From Desulfovibrio sp. Marseille-P6017 (lineage in GTDB: Bacteria; Bacillota_A; Clostridia; Peptostreptococcales; Peptostreptococcaceae), in NCBI GenBank assembly GCA_900604495.1, contig UWOR01000013.1, positions 1 through 64,000 on the forward strand: a stretch of DNA of 64,000 nt, in the 5' to 3' direction. The notes under the pieces were generated by a model. That model was not told where the DNA came from. It saw only the letters and a list, made by a program, of their open reading frames with translations, and did not search any database. The translations under genes and the position numbers were made by a program. Below, piece after piece: positions 50,305-60,072 of the stretch. Each line of letters starts with the position of its first letter. Position 1 is the first letter of the stretch.

Positions 50305-51365
50305 TTAGTATATTATACCAATTGATTTACTAGTAAAATCATAATCATTGCATCTACTAAGAGCCATTTCTCTTGATATTTTTCCACTTTTATATAACTT
50401 AATTAAATCTTGATCCATAGTTTGCATTCCAAATTTCATACCTGTTTGTATAGAGCTTTGAATTTGATGGTTTTTTCCTTCTCTTATAAGATTTCTTATT
50501 GCAGGTGTTACTGTCATCACTTCAAGAGCTGCTACTCTTCCTTCACCATCTGATGTTGGTATTAATTGTTGTGAAACAACTCCTTCTATTACAGTTGATA
50601 ATTGCATTCTAATTTGTTGCTGTTGTTCTGATGGAAAACTGTCTATTATTCTATCTATAGTTTTTGCTGCCCTATTGTATGTAGTGTTGAGAATACTAAA
50701 TGTCCTGTCTCTGCTGCTGTAAGGGCTATTGATATTGTTTCCGGATCACGCATTTCTCCTATTAATATTACATCTGGATCTTGACGAAGTATTGCTCTAA
50801 GTGCCGAATTAAATGATTTTGTATCATTTCCTATTTCTCTTTGATTTACTATGCTGTTTTTGTGGTTGTGTACGTATTCTATTGGATCTTCTATTGTTAT
50901 TATATGTGATTGTCTATTTGTGTTTATTATATCTAGAAGGCTTGCTAGTGTTGTAGATTTACCACTTCCTGTTGGGCCTGTTACTAATACCAATCCTTTT
51001 TGTTTTTCTGTGAATGTTTTTAATGTTTGAGGTAATCCTAGTGTGTTAAAGTTTGGTATTTCTGAACTTATTGTTCTTAGTGCTATTGCGTAGTTTCCTT
51101 TTTGTTTGTAGGCATTTACTCTGAATCGTTCTCCACTTTCTAGTGATATTGAAAAATCACATTCGCCTTCTTCTTCTATTTTTCTGAAGTTTTTTTCTGA
51201 AGTAATTTGTTGTACCATGTTTTTTGTATCTTCTGATGTTAATGTGTATTCAGATAACTTTATAAATTTTCCTTTACTTCTTACAGTTGGAACGCTCCCT
51301 ACTGTTATGTGTATATCTGATGATCTTAATTGTATTGATTTATTTAATAAGTCAAATATATTCAT
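50305..51365 (-). pseudogene. pilT: pilT retraction ATPase, broken by one frameshift
   Basis: Two overlapping pieces of a twitching-motility ATPase. The 5' piece (51365 to 50655, 236 codons) holds the N-terminal PAS-like domain, Walker [10 protein letters not shown] (130-138) and the Walker B region. It ends after FSTLHTIG. The rest ([25 protein letters not shown] and the C-terminal domain to 50305) is in another frame. The break is at a run CCC (50670-50672, GGG on the minus strand): one more G would restore a 353-codon frame. It may be a true mutation, a phase-variable site or a sequencing error. Both halves are otherwise intact. Confidence 0.9.
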
Positions 51366-51459
51366 TTATTACTCCTTATTATCTTATCAAAGTATCTATT
51401 GGTTATTCTTCTCCTAATAAATAATTTTTTAATCAAAATATTAAAATTTAGTTCATATT

Positions 51460-51510
51460 AATTAATAAAGAACCGAAGGTAAAATATAAACCTTCGGTTC
51501 TTTATTAATT
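51460..51510 (-). terminator. terminator of the pilin gene
   Basis: A 19-bp perfect stem (51462-51480 with 51490-51508) with a 9-base loop. On the minus strand it is followed by TTAATTAAT. It overlaps the pilin stop, so pilT is read at a lower rate or from its own promoter. Confidence 0.8.
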
Positions 51511-52018
51511 ATTTATCTATTCCATTTTGATTATAGTCAATTAAAACTATTTTTATTGGCTTCGCTGTAGTCCCATCTGCTGTTCCTACTTCTGCATTTG
51601 TTAAGTTTCCAAAATCAGACTTTAACTTTTCTATTCCTGCTGCATTTATTTTGCTCGTAGTAGTTATAGAAAGAACTAAATCGCTTGGTGTAGCTGATGC
51701 ACCTGATAAAACATATGAAGCTCCTAGTGGCTTTCCTAAATCATCTATTAATCCAGCAAATGCATCTGTAGATGTATTCGTTCCCACTGTAGTCTTCGGT
51801 GAGTTTCCATCAGTTGGATACGCTCCTGTATCAGCATAACTTGTTGCTGCTGCTGATTTTATAGCACTTATATCTGATTCTAATTCTGAAATTCTTGCCT
51901 TTTGTATATTATTGAATAATGCTGGTACTGCTACTACTGCTAATATACCTATAATAGCTATTACTACTAATAATTCCACTAATGTGAAACCTTTATTATT
52001 TTTCTTTTTGTTTAACAT
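51509..52018 (-). CDS. pilA: type IV pilin, major-pilin-like
   Basis: A 169-residue prepilin. A short basic leader (MLNKKKNNKG) is followed by the cleavage site G|FTLVE, with glutamate at +5, and the hydrophobic spine (LLVVIAIIGILAVVAVPAL). The globular head is rich in A, S and T, with no cysteine. It closely recalls C. difficile PilA1 in the first ~50 residues. GGAGGG precedes the ATG. It is a single gene under its own promoter and riboswitch, between the giant surface protein and pilT. Confidence 0.93.
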   Translation of the reverse strand: MLNKKKNNKGFTLVELLVVIAIIGILAVVAVPALFNNIQKARISELESDISAIKSAAATSYADTGAYPTDGNSPKTTVGTNTSTDAFAGLIDDLGKPLGASYVLSGASATPSDLVLSITTTSKINAAGIEKLKSDFGNLTNAEVGTADGTTAKPIKIVLIDYNQNGIDK

Positions 52019-52075
52019 AATTTCCCTCCAAAATTTATCATAATTTTCTCACTGGAATAACCCCTTTGAAAACAT

Positions 52076-52183
52076 AAAAAATGACTATTATGCTTTGTCT
52101 AAAACAAAATCTTAATAGCCGGTTGCACCACTTACTCTACATATTCCAGGTGCCCAAATAAAGAATATGTTTCTCCGTATCTC
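52076..52183 (-). promoter_or_regulatory. c-di-GMP-II riboswitch with terminator
   Basis: On the minus strand the aptamer (~52114-52183) has the class II core: ACGGAGAAACA, then GGGCACCTG (52147-52155), then GTGGTGCAACCG (52120-52131), as in the C. acetobutylicum class II aptamer. The 3' end GGCTATTA (52113-52120) can pair with TAATAGTC (52083-52090), and ATTTTTT (52076-52082) follows. This terminator therefore competes with the aptamer's 3' end. Ligand binding should free transcription into the pilin gene (an on-switch). I could not draw the P1 stem with certainty. Confidence 0.88.
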
Positions 52184-52201
52184 ATTCCATTTTATACCAA
52201 A

Positions 52202-52230
52202 ATTGTATCATTTATTACATTCTTTAGCAA
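52202..52230 (-). promoter_or_regulatory. promoter of the riboswitch-pilin unit
   Basis: On the minus strand: TTGCTA (52225-52230), a 17-base spacer and TACAAT (52202-52207). The start would be about 10 bases upstream of the aptamer. Confidence 0.65.
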
Positions 52231-52287
52231 GCATTTTTATACTTATTATTAAGTCGAAATTATACTTTTGTATTATTTATAATTTTA

Positions 52288-52331
52288 CAAAATAAAATAA
52301 GATAACTTTTAAAATTAAAAGTTACCTTATC
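52288..52331 (-). terminator. terminator of the pilus operon's giant gene
   Basis: The stem ATAAGGTAACTTTT / AAAAGTTATCTTAT (52297-52310, 52317-52330; one G-T pair). On the minus strand it is followed by TTTATTTTG. It lies 22 bases after the stop of the 1588-residue gene. Confidence 0.85.
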
Positions 52332-52352
52332 AATAAAAATTAATTTATATTT

Positions 52353-55300
52353 TTAAAATAAGTCAGGTAATTCCTGTGATTGTAAATTTAATTTAACATC
52401 TTTACTATTTATAATATTCCCGCTTGAATTAAATAAACTAGCTCGAATAGTTCCATCAGATATTGACTTTACACTATATGTAACTATATATTTGCCAGGA
52501 TTAAAGTTTTTAAGTTCAATGTATCCAGAATCTTGATCTATAGTTATACTCACATTATTATCTCTACCTTGTATTTCGCCATTTTCATTACATTTATATA
52601 CAAGCACGCTACTACTATTAACATCTATATCATTATCAAGTAATATATTTAGAATATTATTTTCATTCCTTATATCTATACTTATACCCAGTGTATAATA
52701 CATATTTTTCATTATATTAACTTGCTGGCTTCCTATTGTAGAATTATTTTCATATTTACCATGAGCTATTATTTCACTGGAATCTATGACACTTACTGTC
52801 GTTCCATTAAAATAATCCTTTTTCCATAAATATCCTGATGTTTCATCTAGTGTTACATCTCCATAATTAATATATCCACTATTTTCTTCAAATACAATCT
52901 CTTGTATTGTCTTGGCTTTAACCGACACATTTATATTTACAACATCAGCTTCATACTTCCATTCACTTTTTGATCCAGTTTTATTCAACCTGTAATTAAT
53001 ACTAAATACGCCACCTAAATCTTCATTACTATTTATATATTCTAGTCCATCTGGAAGCACATCACTTAATCTAATATCCTTTATAGTTAATGATTCTGGT
53101 ATATTACCTTTATTTTTTAATTCATTTCCGCTTATCTTGTATAGCTCTCTAAGAGTTATATCCTTAGGATCTAATTCATAATTAATATTAAGATTATCCC
53201 CCACGCTGACTTGATATACATCAGTACTCTTAGTTAAGTTAAATCTATTTTCTATAGCAAACTCTCCAAACGAGCCTGTTCTTAATATATTAAATTTATC
53301 AGACTCACTATTTTTAGTTCCAACTCTATACTCAATAGTATATGTTCCTGTAACTTCCGGAAAGTTTACATTTTGTGCACCCGTAAATGTATTATTTCCT
53401 CCTTGTATAGGGTTTTTACTATTCGATGGATAGAACCAATCTGATGGTATATTAGTGTATGAGCTTGCTCCATCTTTTTTATATTTTATTTCTAAAGCTG
53501 CGCTTCCTCCCCAGTTAAAATATTCTATATATATAGGATAATATTTATCCTTTTCTAAATAAATACTTTCATTACTATATATAGACCATGCTCCTCTTGG
53601 GGTAAAGTCATTTGCAATAACTTTTGTATTTCCATTCACAGTTAACATTGCATATATTCCATCATCTGAAATAGTTTCAAAGCTATAGTTTCCACTTTCA
53701 GGTACTTTTATATATCCCCAAGTTTTTCTTGCTTCTTTATAATTATTTGCATATGCACCTACATTATGATCTTTTACAAAATAAGTTTTAGGTTGCCATC
53801 TTATAAATTGTCCATTTACTTCTACTCTGCTAACATATGGATTTATTGCACTTCCATTTTCGAACACTTCCATGCTTATATTCGCCGTATCTGAATTAAA
53901 TGCATTATTAGTATTGAAAACTAGATCTCTATTACTCCATATGCTGTTACCACTTAATGTTGGTAAGTCAGATACATCATAAGGCATCTGTGTTAGATTA
54001 CCTGGTTGATCTAGTACATCACTATCAGCATACATACCAACCCAATCTGTAGTCCCTTGATTGTTATCTTTATTTACAAATCTATATTCTAAGTAGTTAA
54101 ATGCTTGTCCCTCGAAGTTTATTTCTACGCTCGATCTTCCATAAAGTTTATATGTTTCATCATATCCATCATGGTCATATTTAATATTGTAGTTACTTGA
54201 ATTTTGTGATGAATCATATACCTTATTTATAGTTCCAGATGAATCTTTAACTGTCATCGCAACCTTATTGCCTGAGTTTAAATTCACTATAAACACCTTA
54301 GTATGTTCATTATTATCATAATTAAGATTTACATTTTTATCATCACAGTTGATATCAAATCCTGCTAGAGAGCTTATATCTACTTCATAGTTTCCAGTTT
54401 TTAGATTTCTAAATTCAGCTTTTCCAGATTCAGATATACTTGTATGACTTAAAGTATTTCCATTATGTCTAATATATGCTTCTAAATTTGATAATGATAT
54501 ACGCCTTAATGATTTTGTAATTAAGTTGTTATCTTCATTAATTAAAGACTTTAAATAACTTAAGGTAAGTGTTTCTCCACTTTCATCTCTAACTTCAATA
54601 TTGACTTTTCCTTCCTTACTACTCACATATATATATGTTGAAATATCCTTATATTCATTAAGTCCAACATTATATGATATATTAACTTTAATAGGTTCAT
54701 TTTCAAGTATATATTTAGAAGTTATTTTAATACTAACTTGTGCATTATTATTAGAAAAACTAATATTATTAATTTCACTCTCTACTTGTAGCAATTCCTC
54801 ATTATAATCTATTTTTTTTATAGATACACTATTTATTTTATTATTATCATCATATAGTTTTTGTATATTAACTGTTCCATCTATTTGATCTCCAATTAAT
54901 CCATTTACTACATCTCCACTTAACTCTAGCTGAGGTGTTTTAGAAGGCTTAAAAGTATATGTTTTTGATTCTGCTTGAGCATCTTGTGTATCCTTAGCTT
55001 CAACTGTTACTATTACATTTTTACCTGTTGAAAAATAACTTGCTGGTATAGTTACATCTATTAACTCACCTTGATTAATTAACTTTTCATTTATATTATC
55101 TATTATATTTCCATTAATTTTTACAGTAACTCTCACCTTATCATTATCTAAGTCCCTAGCGGTAGTTTTAAATTGATAATCTTGAGCTTCTGGAACTTCT
55201 ATAATTATTCCATCATCTATACTACTTTCTATTTCTGGATTATGATTAGCTCCTCTTTCAGCTTTTACGATTGTATTTATAAATAATCTTAATTCATCAT

Positions 55301-57119
55301 CTGTATATCCACTACTATGGCCTGCTCCAGAAAATGTGATATTCCCTTTTGAATATGTATAATAGTTATTTCTTACATCATACTCATCTACTGCATTATT
55401 TGATGAACTTGTTGAAATAGTATACCAAGGAACCACATCTTCATCTTCTAGATTTAATTGATAATATTGATTATGAGTTTGAGCTACTTTTATATTCTCT
55501 ATACTAAATGGATAGCTTGTTATTAGTGATTTATTTATTAATCTTACAGATGTTGATCTTTTCATTCCTTGTAGTCTATGATCATATCGTGTATATCCCT
55601 TTATATCTGCATTACTACTTAAATAATAATGAGGAATATTTTTTTCAACATATTTACCTGTTACCGAATCATATTCTTTGTATATATCTATTTCACTAGA
55701 GTTATATATATCTTTGAATCTAGATTGTCCTAAGTAATCCCTAAAATTATTTAAAAGACTATATGAAGCATATTGTTGATTGTTAGCATTTTTATATCCT
55801 GGTATGGTATCATGTGTAAACATTACACTTTGTCCTGTTTGAATAAATGATTTTAATTTTTCTATTGCCTTGTTATTCATATCTACTTTTCCATAACCAT
55901 TATCCCTAAATCCAAGTATGATCATATTATATACACCGTTTAGCTGTATAGAATCAATCTGTGAATTAAATTGATTAATTGTTTTTTTCTCTACGGTTAT
56001 ATTATAATCATTTACATCTTTTAGTAAATTTTTAAAATTTGTATTTGAAGTCAAATCTAAATTACTACCTTCGTTTGGGATTATTTGTAAAACTTTAATG
56101 TTTTTTGCAGTTCCACTTAGTGATTTTAGATATACATTGCCTTTAACATATGACTTTATACCACTACTTTTTATTACCTCTATCTTCCACTCTAACAAAC
56201 CAACAAAATTAGAATTCATATTATATGTAATATTATAAGAACTTCCTATATATATATTTGATTCACTTTTTACTAATTCTTGCTCTTTAAATAACCCATC
56301 TCCATCTATATCTAAATATAAATTTATACTTACTTTTTCATTGTCATTAATATTACTTTTAGATTTTATATTAAATTTCATGTTTCTATTATCTACGTTA
56401 CCAACTGTAGCATTACTAGAATCACTGCTCGTATTTATAACCTCTATACCAGCTCTCTTATCTGCATCATTCTCTAAGTATTTTTTTAATATATCACTTA
56501 ATCTAATACTATTTTTAGAGTTTATAAAATTAGATTTAGATTTTAAGTATGAGTTATTATTATTGTTAGTATTGAATTTTTTATACAGCATACTATTCTT
56601 TATATTGGAATTACTTTTTACTATATTGGAGTTAATATATACCAATTGTCCTTTATTAATAAAATCTATAATTTCATCTGCCTTTCTAGATGTTATATCA
56701 TTTTCTGAATAATTAAGGTTAGTTCCAAGTTCACTTCCATCATCATTAATTTGTGTATAATCTCTATATGGATTTGATAATCCACTACTATTTCTACCTA
56801 TGACAATCACATCGTAATATCCATTTAATTCATCTATTTTCCCAATGAACTCAGGCATTGGAATATGATCAATTAGCACATTATACGTATTTCCATCTAC
56901 ATTTACACTTGATTCTATATCTAATCCTGCATTGCTACTCCCTAAAGTAAATTTGTTCCCAGGCTGTACTTCAAGGATCCTAATTTTTTCATTTGAAATT
57001 CTTTCTTGAGTATTTATAATCTTCTCCAAAGCATCTGCAACATTGCCAACAAACGGTATAGTGATTATTACCAATAGTGCGACTATAAACCATTTGTATT
57101 TATAAAAACTCTTTTTCAT
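52353..57119 (-). CDS. giant surface protein with alpha/beta domains and PA14 domain (1588 aa)
   Basis: One N-terminal membrane segment (~11-31) is followed by a very long extracellular part. Rough layout: a DUF5057-like alpha/beta region (~45-190, KIRILEVQPG), a second glutamine-amidotransferase-like alpha/beta region (~336-622, KVLQIIPNEG), Ig/cadherin-like beta modules (~625-960), a PA14 domain (~1115-1232, YIKVPESGNYSFETISDDGI and YPIYIEYFNWGGSAALEI in parts) and a DUF11-like domain (~1290-1410). There is no LPXTG motif and no C-terminal helix. It may be a pilus-tip or pilus-linked adhesin of the PilY1 sort, which is an inference from context. It is in the operon with pilV/pilX-like genes, 74 bases after a minor pilin. 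Confidence 0.8.
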   Translation of the reverse strand: MKKSFYKYKWFIVALLVIITIPFVGNVADALEKIINTQERISNEKIRILEVQPGNKFTLGSSNAGLDIESSVNVDGNTYNVLIDHIPMPEFIGKIDELNGYYDVIVIGRNSSGLSNPYRDYTQINDDGSELGTNLNYSENDITSRKADEIIDFINKGQLVYINSNIVKSNSNIKNSMLYKKFNTNNNNNSYLKSKSNFINSKNSIRLSDILKKYLENDADKRAGIEVINTSSDSSNATVGNVDNRNMKFNIKSKSNINDNEKVSINLYLDIDGDGLFKEQELVKSESNIYIGSSYNITYNMNSNFVGLLEWKIEVIKSSGIKSYVKGNVYLKSLSGTAKNIKVLQIIPNEGSNLDLTSNTNFKNLLKDVNDYNITVEKKTINQFNSQIDSIQLNGVYNMIILGFRDNGYGKVDMNNKAIEKLKSFIQTGQSVMFTHDTIPGYKNANNQQYASYSLLNNFRDYLGQSRFKDIYNSSEIDIYKEYDSVTGKYVEKNIPHYYLSSNADIKGYTRYDHRLQGMKRSTSVRLINKSLITSYPFSIENIKVAQTHNQYYQLNLEDEDVVPWYTISTSSSNNAVDEYDVRNNYYTYSKGNITFSGAGHSSGYTDDELRLFINTIVKAERGANHNPEIESSIDDGIIIEVPEAQDYQFKTTARDLDNDKVRVTVKINGNIIDNINEKLINQGELIDVTIPASYFSTGKNVIVTVEAKDTQDAQAESKTYTFKPSKTPQLELSGDVVNGLIGDQIDGTVNIQKLYDDNNKINSVSIKKIDYNEELLQVESEINNISFSNNNAQVSIKITSKYILENEPIKVNISYNVGLNEYKDISTYIYVSSKEGKVNIEVRDESGETLTLSYLKSLINEDNNLITKSLRRISLSNLEAYIRHNGNTLSHTSISESGKAEFRNLKTGNYEVDISSLAGFDINCDDKNVNLNYDNNEHTKVFIVNLNSGNKVAMTVKDSSGTINKVYDSSQNSSNYNIKYDHDGYDETYKLYGRSSVEINFEGQAFNYLEYRFVNKDNNQGTTDWVGMYADSDVLDQPGNLTQMPYDVSDLPTLSGNSIWSNRDLVFNTNNAFNSDTANISMEVFENGSAINPYVSRVEVNGQFIRWQPKTYFVKDHNVGAYANNYKEARKTWGYIKVPESGNYSFETISDDGIYAMLTVNGNTKVIANDFTPRGAWSIYSNESIYLEKDKYYPIYIEYFNWGGSAALEIKYKKDGASSYTNIPSDWFYPSNSKNPIQGGNNTFTGAQNVNFPEVTGTYTIEYRVGTKNSESDKFNILRTGSFGEFAIENRFNLTKSTDVYQVSVGDNLNINYELDPKDITLRELYKISGNELKNKGNIPESLTIKDIRLSDVLPDGLEYINSNEDLGGVFSINYRLNKTGSKSEWKYEADVVNINVSVKAKTIQEIVFEENSGYINYGDVTLDETSGYLWKKDYFNGTTVSVIDSSEIIAHGKYENNSTIGSQQVNIMKNMYYTLGISIDIRNENNILNILLDNDIDVNSSSVLVYKCNENGEIQGRDNNVSITIDQDSGYIELKNFNPGKYIVTYSVKSISDGTIRASLFNSSGNIINSKDVKLNLQSQELPDLF

Positions 57120-57192
57120 TTAATTTTCTCCCCTCTAAATTTGTCAATATATATACATATATTTTTATCTTTATATCTGTATAATAGGGCTC

Positions 57193-57738
57193 TTATCTTT
57201 TATTTCTAAAATTTATAATTGTAGATATAGGATAGGTTATATCACTAAATCCACGCTTTTTATTTAATACTATATTTATTTCTATAGATTTAGATTCTTT
57301 AATGATATCTTCAATAGATTTATTATTCAATTCAGATTCTTCTACTTTAATACTAAATTCATCTATATTAGAAGATAAATTATAAATTTTATCATTTACT
57401 AATAAATTTAGCTCTTTATTATTAACCTCAAATATATAATTATTAGTATCTATACCTTCAAATGATATTGAAGATATTTTAATAAAATCATTGTCAGTAT
57501 TACCATTTTCTAAGTTATCTAATTCTATTGAGTTAACACCTTTAGATTCCATAGCTAAAGGTGTTAACTTATACTGTATCATCTGAGCTTCACTTTGAAG
57601 CATTGTTTTTATCTCTGTCTTTGATATAGATTTTGTACTAGATATATATATTCCAAATGTTATACTTAAAACAATGGTAAATATAGCTAAAGCTACTAAA
57701 ACTTCTACTAATGTCATTCCTCTTGAATTATGTTTCAC
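57193..57738 (-). CDS. minor pilin (PilW/GspJ-like)
   Basis: A 181-residue prepilin. A short leader (MKHNSRG) and the cleavage site G|MTLVE, with Glu at +5, are followed by the helix VLVALAIFTIVLSITFGIYISS. The head is acidic and beta-rich. It lies 13 bases after the 716-residue gene and 74 before the giant gene. It may be part of the priming complex at the pilus tip. Confidence 0.85.
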   Translation of the reverse strand: MKHNSRGMTLVEVLVALAIFTIVLSITFGIYISSTKSISKTEIKTMLQSEAQMIQYKLTPLAMESKGVNSIELDNLENGNTDNDFIKISSISFEGIDTNNYIFEVNNKELNLLVNDKIYNLSSNIDEFSIKVEESELNNKSIEDIIKESKSIEINIVLNKKRGFSDITYPISTIINFRNKR

Positions 57739-57750
57739 TTCACTCCTCCA

Positions 57751-59901
57751 TTATTTCTCTAACTTCCAATTTCTTGAACTTATATATCTTTTTATATCAT
57801 AAGCATACTCAATATTTGTTTCAGTTGTACTATCTTGAGAATTTGTAGCTTCTAAGACTCCGCTACTTTCAAAAGCACTATAATTGTCTGAAATGATTTT
57901 ATCTACAATATTCTTATCATAAACTATATTTGTTTTACTAGTTTTTCCTTTATTAAAAGTTATATCTGAAGTACTAATTATAGTTCCTTTAAAATTAACT
58001 TCACCTTTTATTTCAATTGGTGAATCTGTCACTATAACAGCATTGATATTTTCATCTTTATAATAATAACTATTACTATTATCTATAGTTATTTTTCCTT
58101 TTCCGCCCTCAGTAGTTATAACTATATTTTTATTAGACTCATTAGACCATAAATCTATTATTGCTATATCCTCTAATCCTTGATTGTCTTCTTCCTCAAC
58201 AGAAACATAACTTTTATCATGATTCTTAATCAATCCTTCTACAGTTTTCTGGGTTCCTATACTATAATCTACTTCACTTCCTATCCCAAATACATTTTTA
58301 GCATAGTCAGCTTTTTTAGAATCAATTATATGCTTATCCTCTAAGGCATAACTTGCTTTTAGTACTTCCACTTCATTCCCTTTATTATATACTATAGCTC
58401 CTATAGCACTTACTTTATTAGGATTTAAAAAGTTTATACCTCCATGAGTAAGCAAAGCTTTATTATTTTTTGCAAATTTTTCAAAGTATTCACTTTTTTG
58501 TGTTCCACTTAATTTTGAATCACTTCCACTATATCTCTCTACTAGTTGTAAAATATCATAATATTCAAACTCAACATTATTAAACTTTTCATTATCTAGT
58601 GGTATTGTATAAGCTACATAGTTACCCTTAACTGCTGTAGACTCTCCAGTTTGATAGTAATCTTCTCCATTTTTAACATTAATATATGCTGTTCCCATTA
58701 TATACGCTTCGTTATTGATTGTCAGATTTGAATACTCAGTTGTTTCATTCGGATTATTATTAACAATAATACTACTAGACGTTTTTATTGCATTGCTATC
58801 AGTTTTATCAGTTAAATCATTTATTCCATAAAAATTATCTATACTTATCTCACTACCGGTTGAATTTATAACTAAATCATTATTCGTTATAACTTGGTTT
58901 GATAAAGTTGAACTTACAATTTTAAGATTGTTATTATGTCCTTCAAAAACATTTGATTCACCATTGCCAATATAGATATTTCCTGCATATAAATTTCCAT
59001 CAATATTAACATTTGTGTTTTTTACTAAATTAAATGTTTTCGCTGTAGAAATATCACCTTTAATACTTACTGTATTTGAATCATTCTTATACTCATTTGA
59101 TACTTTTATTCCACCAATATACTTTTTACTTAACTCCAAATCATTAGATTCTTTACTTCCAAGAGCAAATATATTCCCTTGTATAGATACTCCACTATTA
59201 AATACTATATTCCCATCAGTAACTATAGATTTATCTTGAAGTTCAACTTTTAAAGACTCTTTATCACTTATGCTTGGTACTACATCATCATACTCTGGAA
59301 TTTTTACATCATATGTTAATTTAATTATTCTCTTATTCTCTCCAGTAGAATCATTTGTGTAAAATTCAGATACAACATCTAAAGTATATTTATTATTTTT
59401 ATCATCTAAGTTAGATGTATCTTCTACGATTAATATCGGTTTATTTAGCTCGCTATTACTTTTATAGAAATCAAATATTACCTCTTCGTACTGTCTAATT
59501 CCGTCTGAATTTATAGATTTAATATACCTAGTATTTGTTATGTTATTTTTAAATTCATCATACATACTTGAATTATCTGAATTAGAATTATATTTATTTG
59601 ATATAAATGCTTTAAATTCTTCTTTAAACTTTTCATTTTTTTGTTCTTCACTTATATCAATATCGCTTTGAACTTTTTTATATGCTTCATCTACTGCGTA
59701 TTCAAAAGTATTTGCAATTATGTTATATGTTACATCTATACCAGCCTCTGAAGCATATAAGTTTTGAAGTCTTCTATTTTCTTTTACTCTTATTCTATAA
59801 TTAACATTTAATAGACCGATTATTGCTGTTCCCATTGTAAATATAACAGCTAGTACGATTACTACTGTTATTAAACTTGAACCTTTATTGTTTTTTTTCA
59901 C
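57751..59901 (-). CDS. very large PilX/PilK-type minor pilin-like protein (716 aa)
   Basis: The N-terminus KKNNKGSSLITVVIVLAVIFTMGTAIIGLLNVNY fits the PilX_N class: a G|S cleavage-like site and a hydrophobic helix, but no Glu at +5. The region after it (YASEAGIDVTYN) is also typical of PilX/GspK. The rest (~60-716) is a long beta-rich extracellular domain with repeated VN/ID-type strands. That is far larger than ordinary minor pilins (150-300 residues). The GTG start at 59901 has AAGGGTGATTAA upstream. C. difficile has a similar long PilK at this place, as I recall. Confidence 0.8.
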   Translation of the reverse strand: MKKNNKGSSLITVVIVLAVIFTMGTAIIGLLNVNYRIRVKENRRLQNLYASEAGIDVTYNIIANTFEYAVDEAYKKVQSDIDISEEQKNEKFKEEFKAFISNKYNSNSDNSSMYDEFKNNITNTRYIKSINSDGIRQYEEVIFDFYKSNSELNKPILIVEDTSNLDDKNNKYTLDVVSEFYTNDSTGENKRIIKLTYDVKIPEYDDVVPSISDKESLKVELQDKSIVTDGNIVFNSGVSIQGNIFALGSKESNDLELSKKYIGGIKVSNEYKNDSNTVSIKGDISTAKTFNLVKNTNVNIDGNLYAGNIYIGNGESNVFEGHNNNLKIVSSTLSNQVITNNDLVINSTGSEISIDNFYGINDLTDKTDSNAIKTSSSIIVNNNPNETTEYSNLTINNEAYIMGTAYINVKNGEDYYQTGESTAVKGNYVAYTIPLDNEKFNNVEFEYYDILQLVERYSGSDSKLSGTQKSEYFEKFAKNNKALLTHGGINFLNPNKVSAIGAIVYNKGNEVEVLKASYALEDKHIIDSKKADYAKNVFGIGSEVDYSIGTQKTVEGLIKNHDKSYVSVEEEDNQGLEDIAIIDLWSNESNKNIVITTEGGKGKITIDNSNSYYYKDENINAVIVTDSPIEIKGEVNFKGTIISTSDITFNKGKTSKTNIVYDKNIVDKIISDNYSAFESSGVLEATNSQDSTTETNIEYAYDIKRYISSRNWKLEK

Positions 59902-59921
59902 TTAATCACCCTTATTAACAT

Positions 59922-60072
59922 CTAAATTTGATTAGATATATTTTTATTTATATATCCTTCAAATAAAAGCTTTCCATTTTTCTTAATACTCACAGTTATA
60001 TTGTATAAATATCCAATACTATCATATATGGATTATTATGGATGCTTACTATTCCCAATATAGATTTTAATT
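59922..60072 (-). pseudogene. decayed C-terminal tail of the pilV-like gene
   Basis: On the minus strand, just after the pilV stop, another frame reads PKYKIKIYIGNSKHP, then two stops, then SIYDSIGYLYNITVSIKKNG and KLLFEGYINKNISNQI up to a TAG at 59922. This looks like real protein sequence in pilin-tail style and ends 20 bases before the next gene, the usual spacing in this operon. One or more frameshifts probably cut off the C-terminus of the pilV-like gene. Confidence 0.5.
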
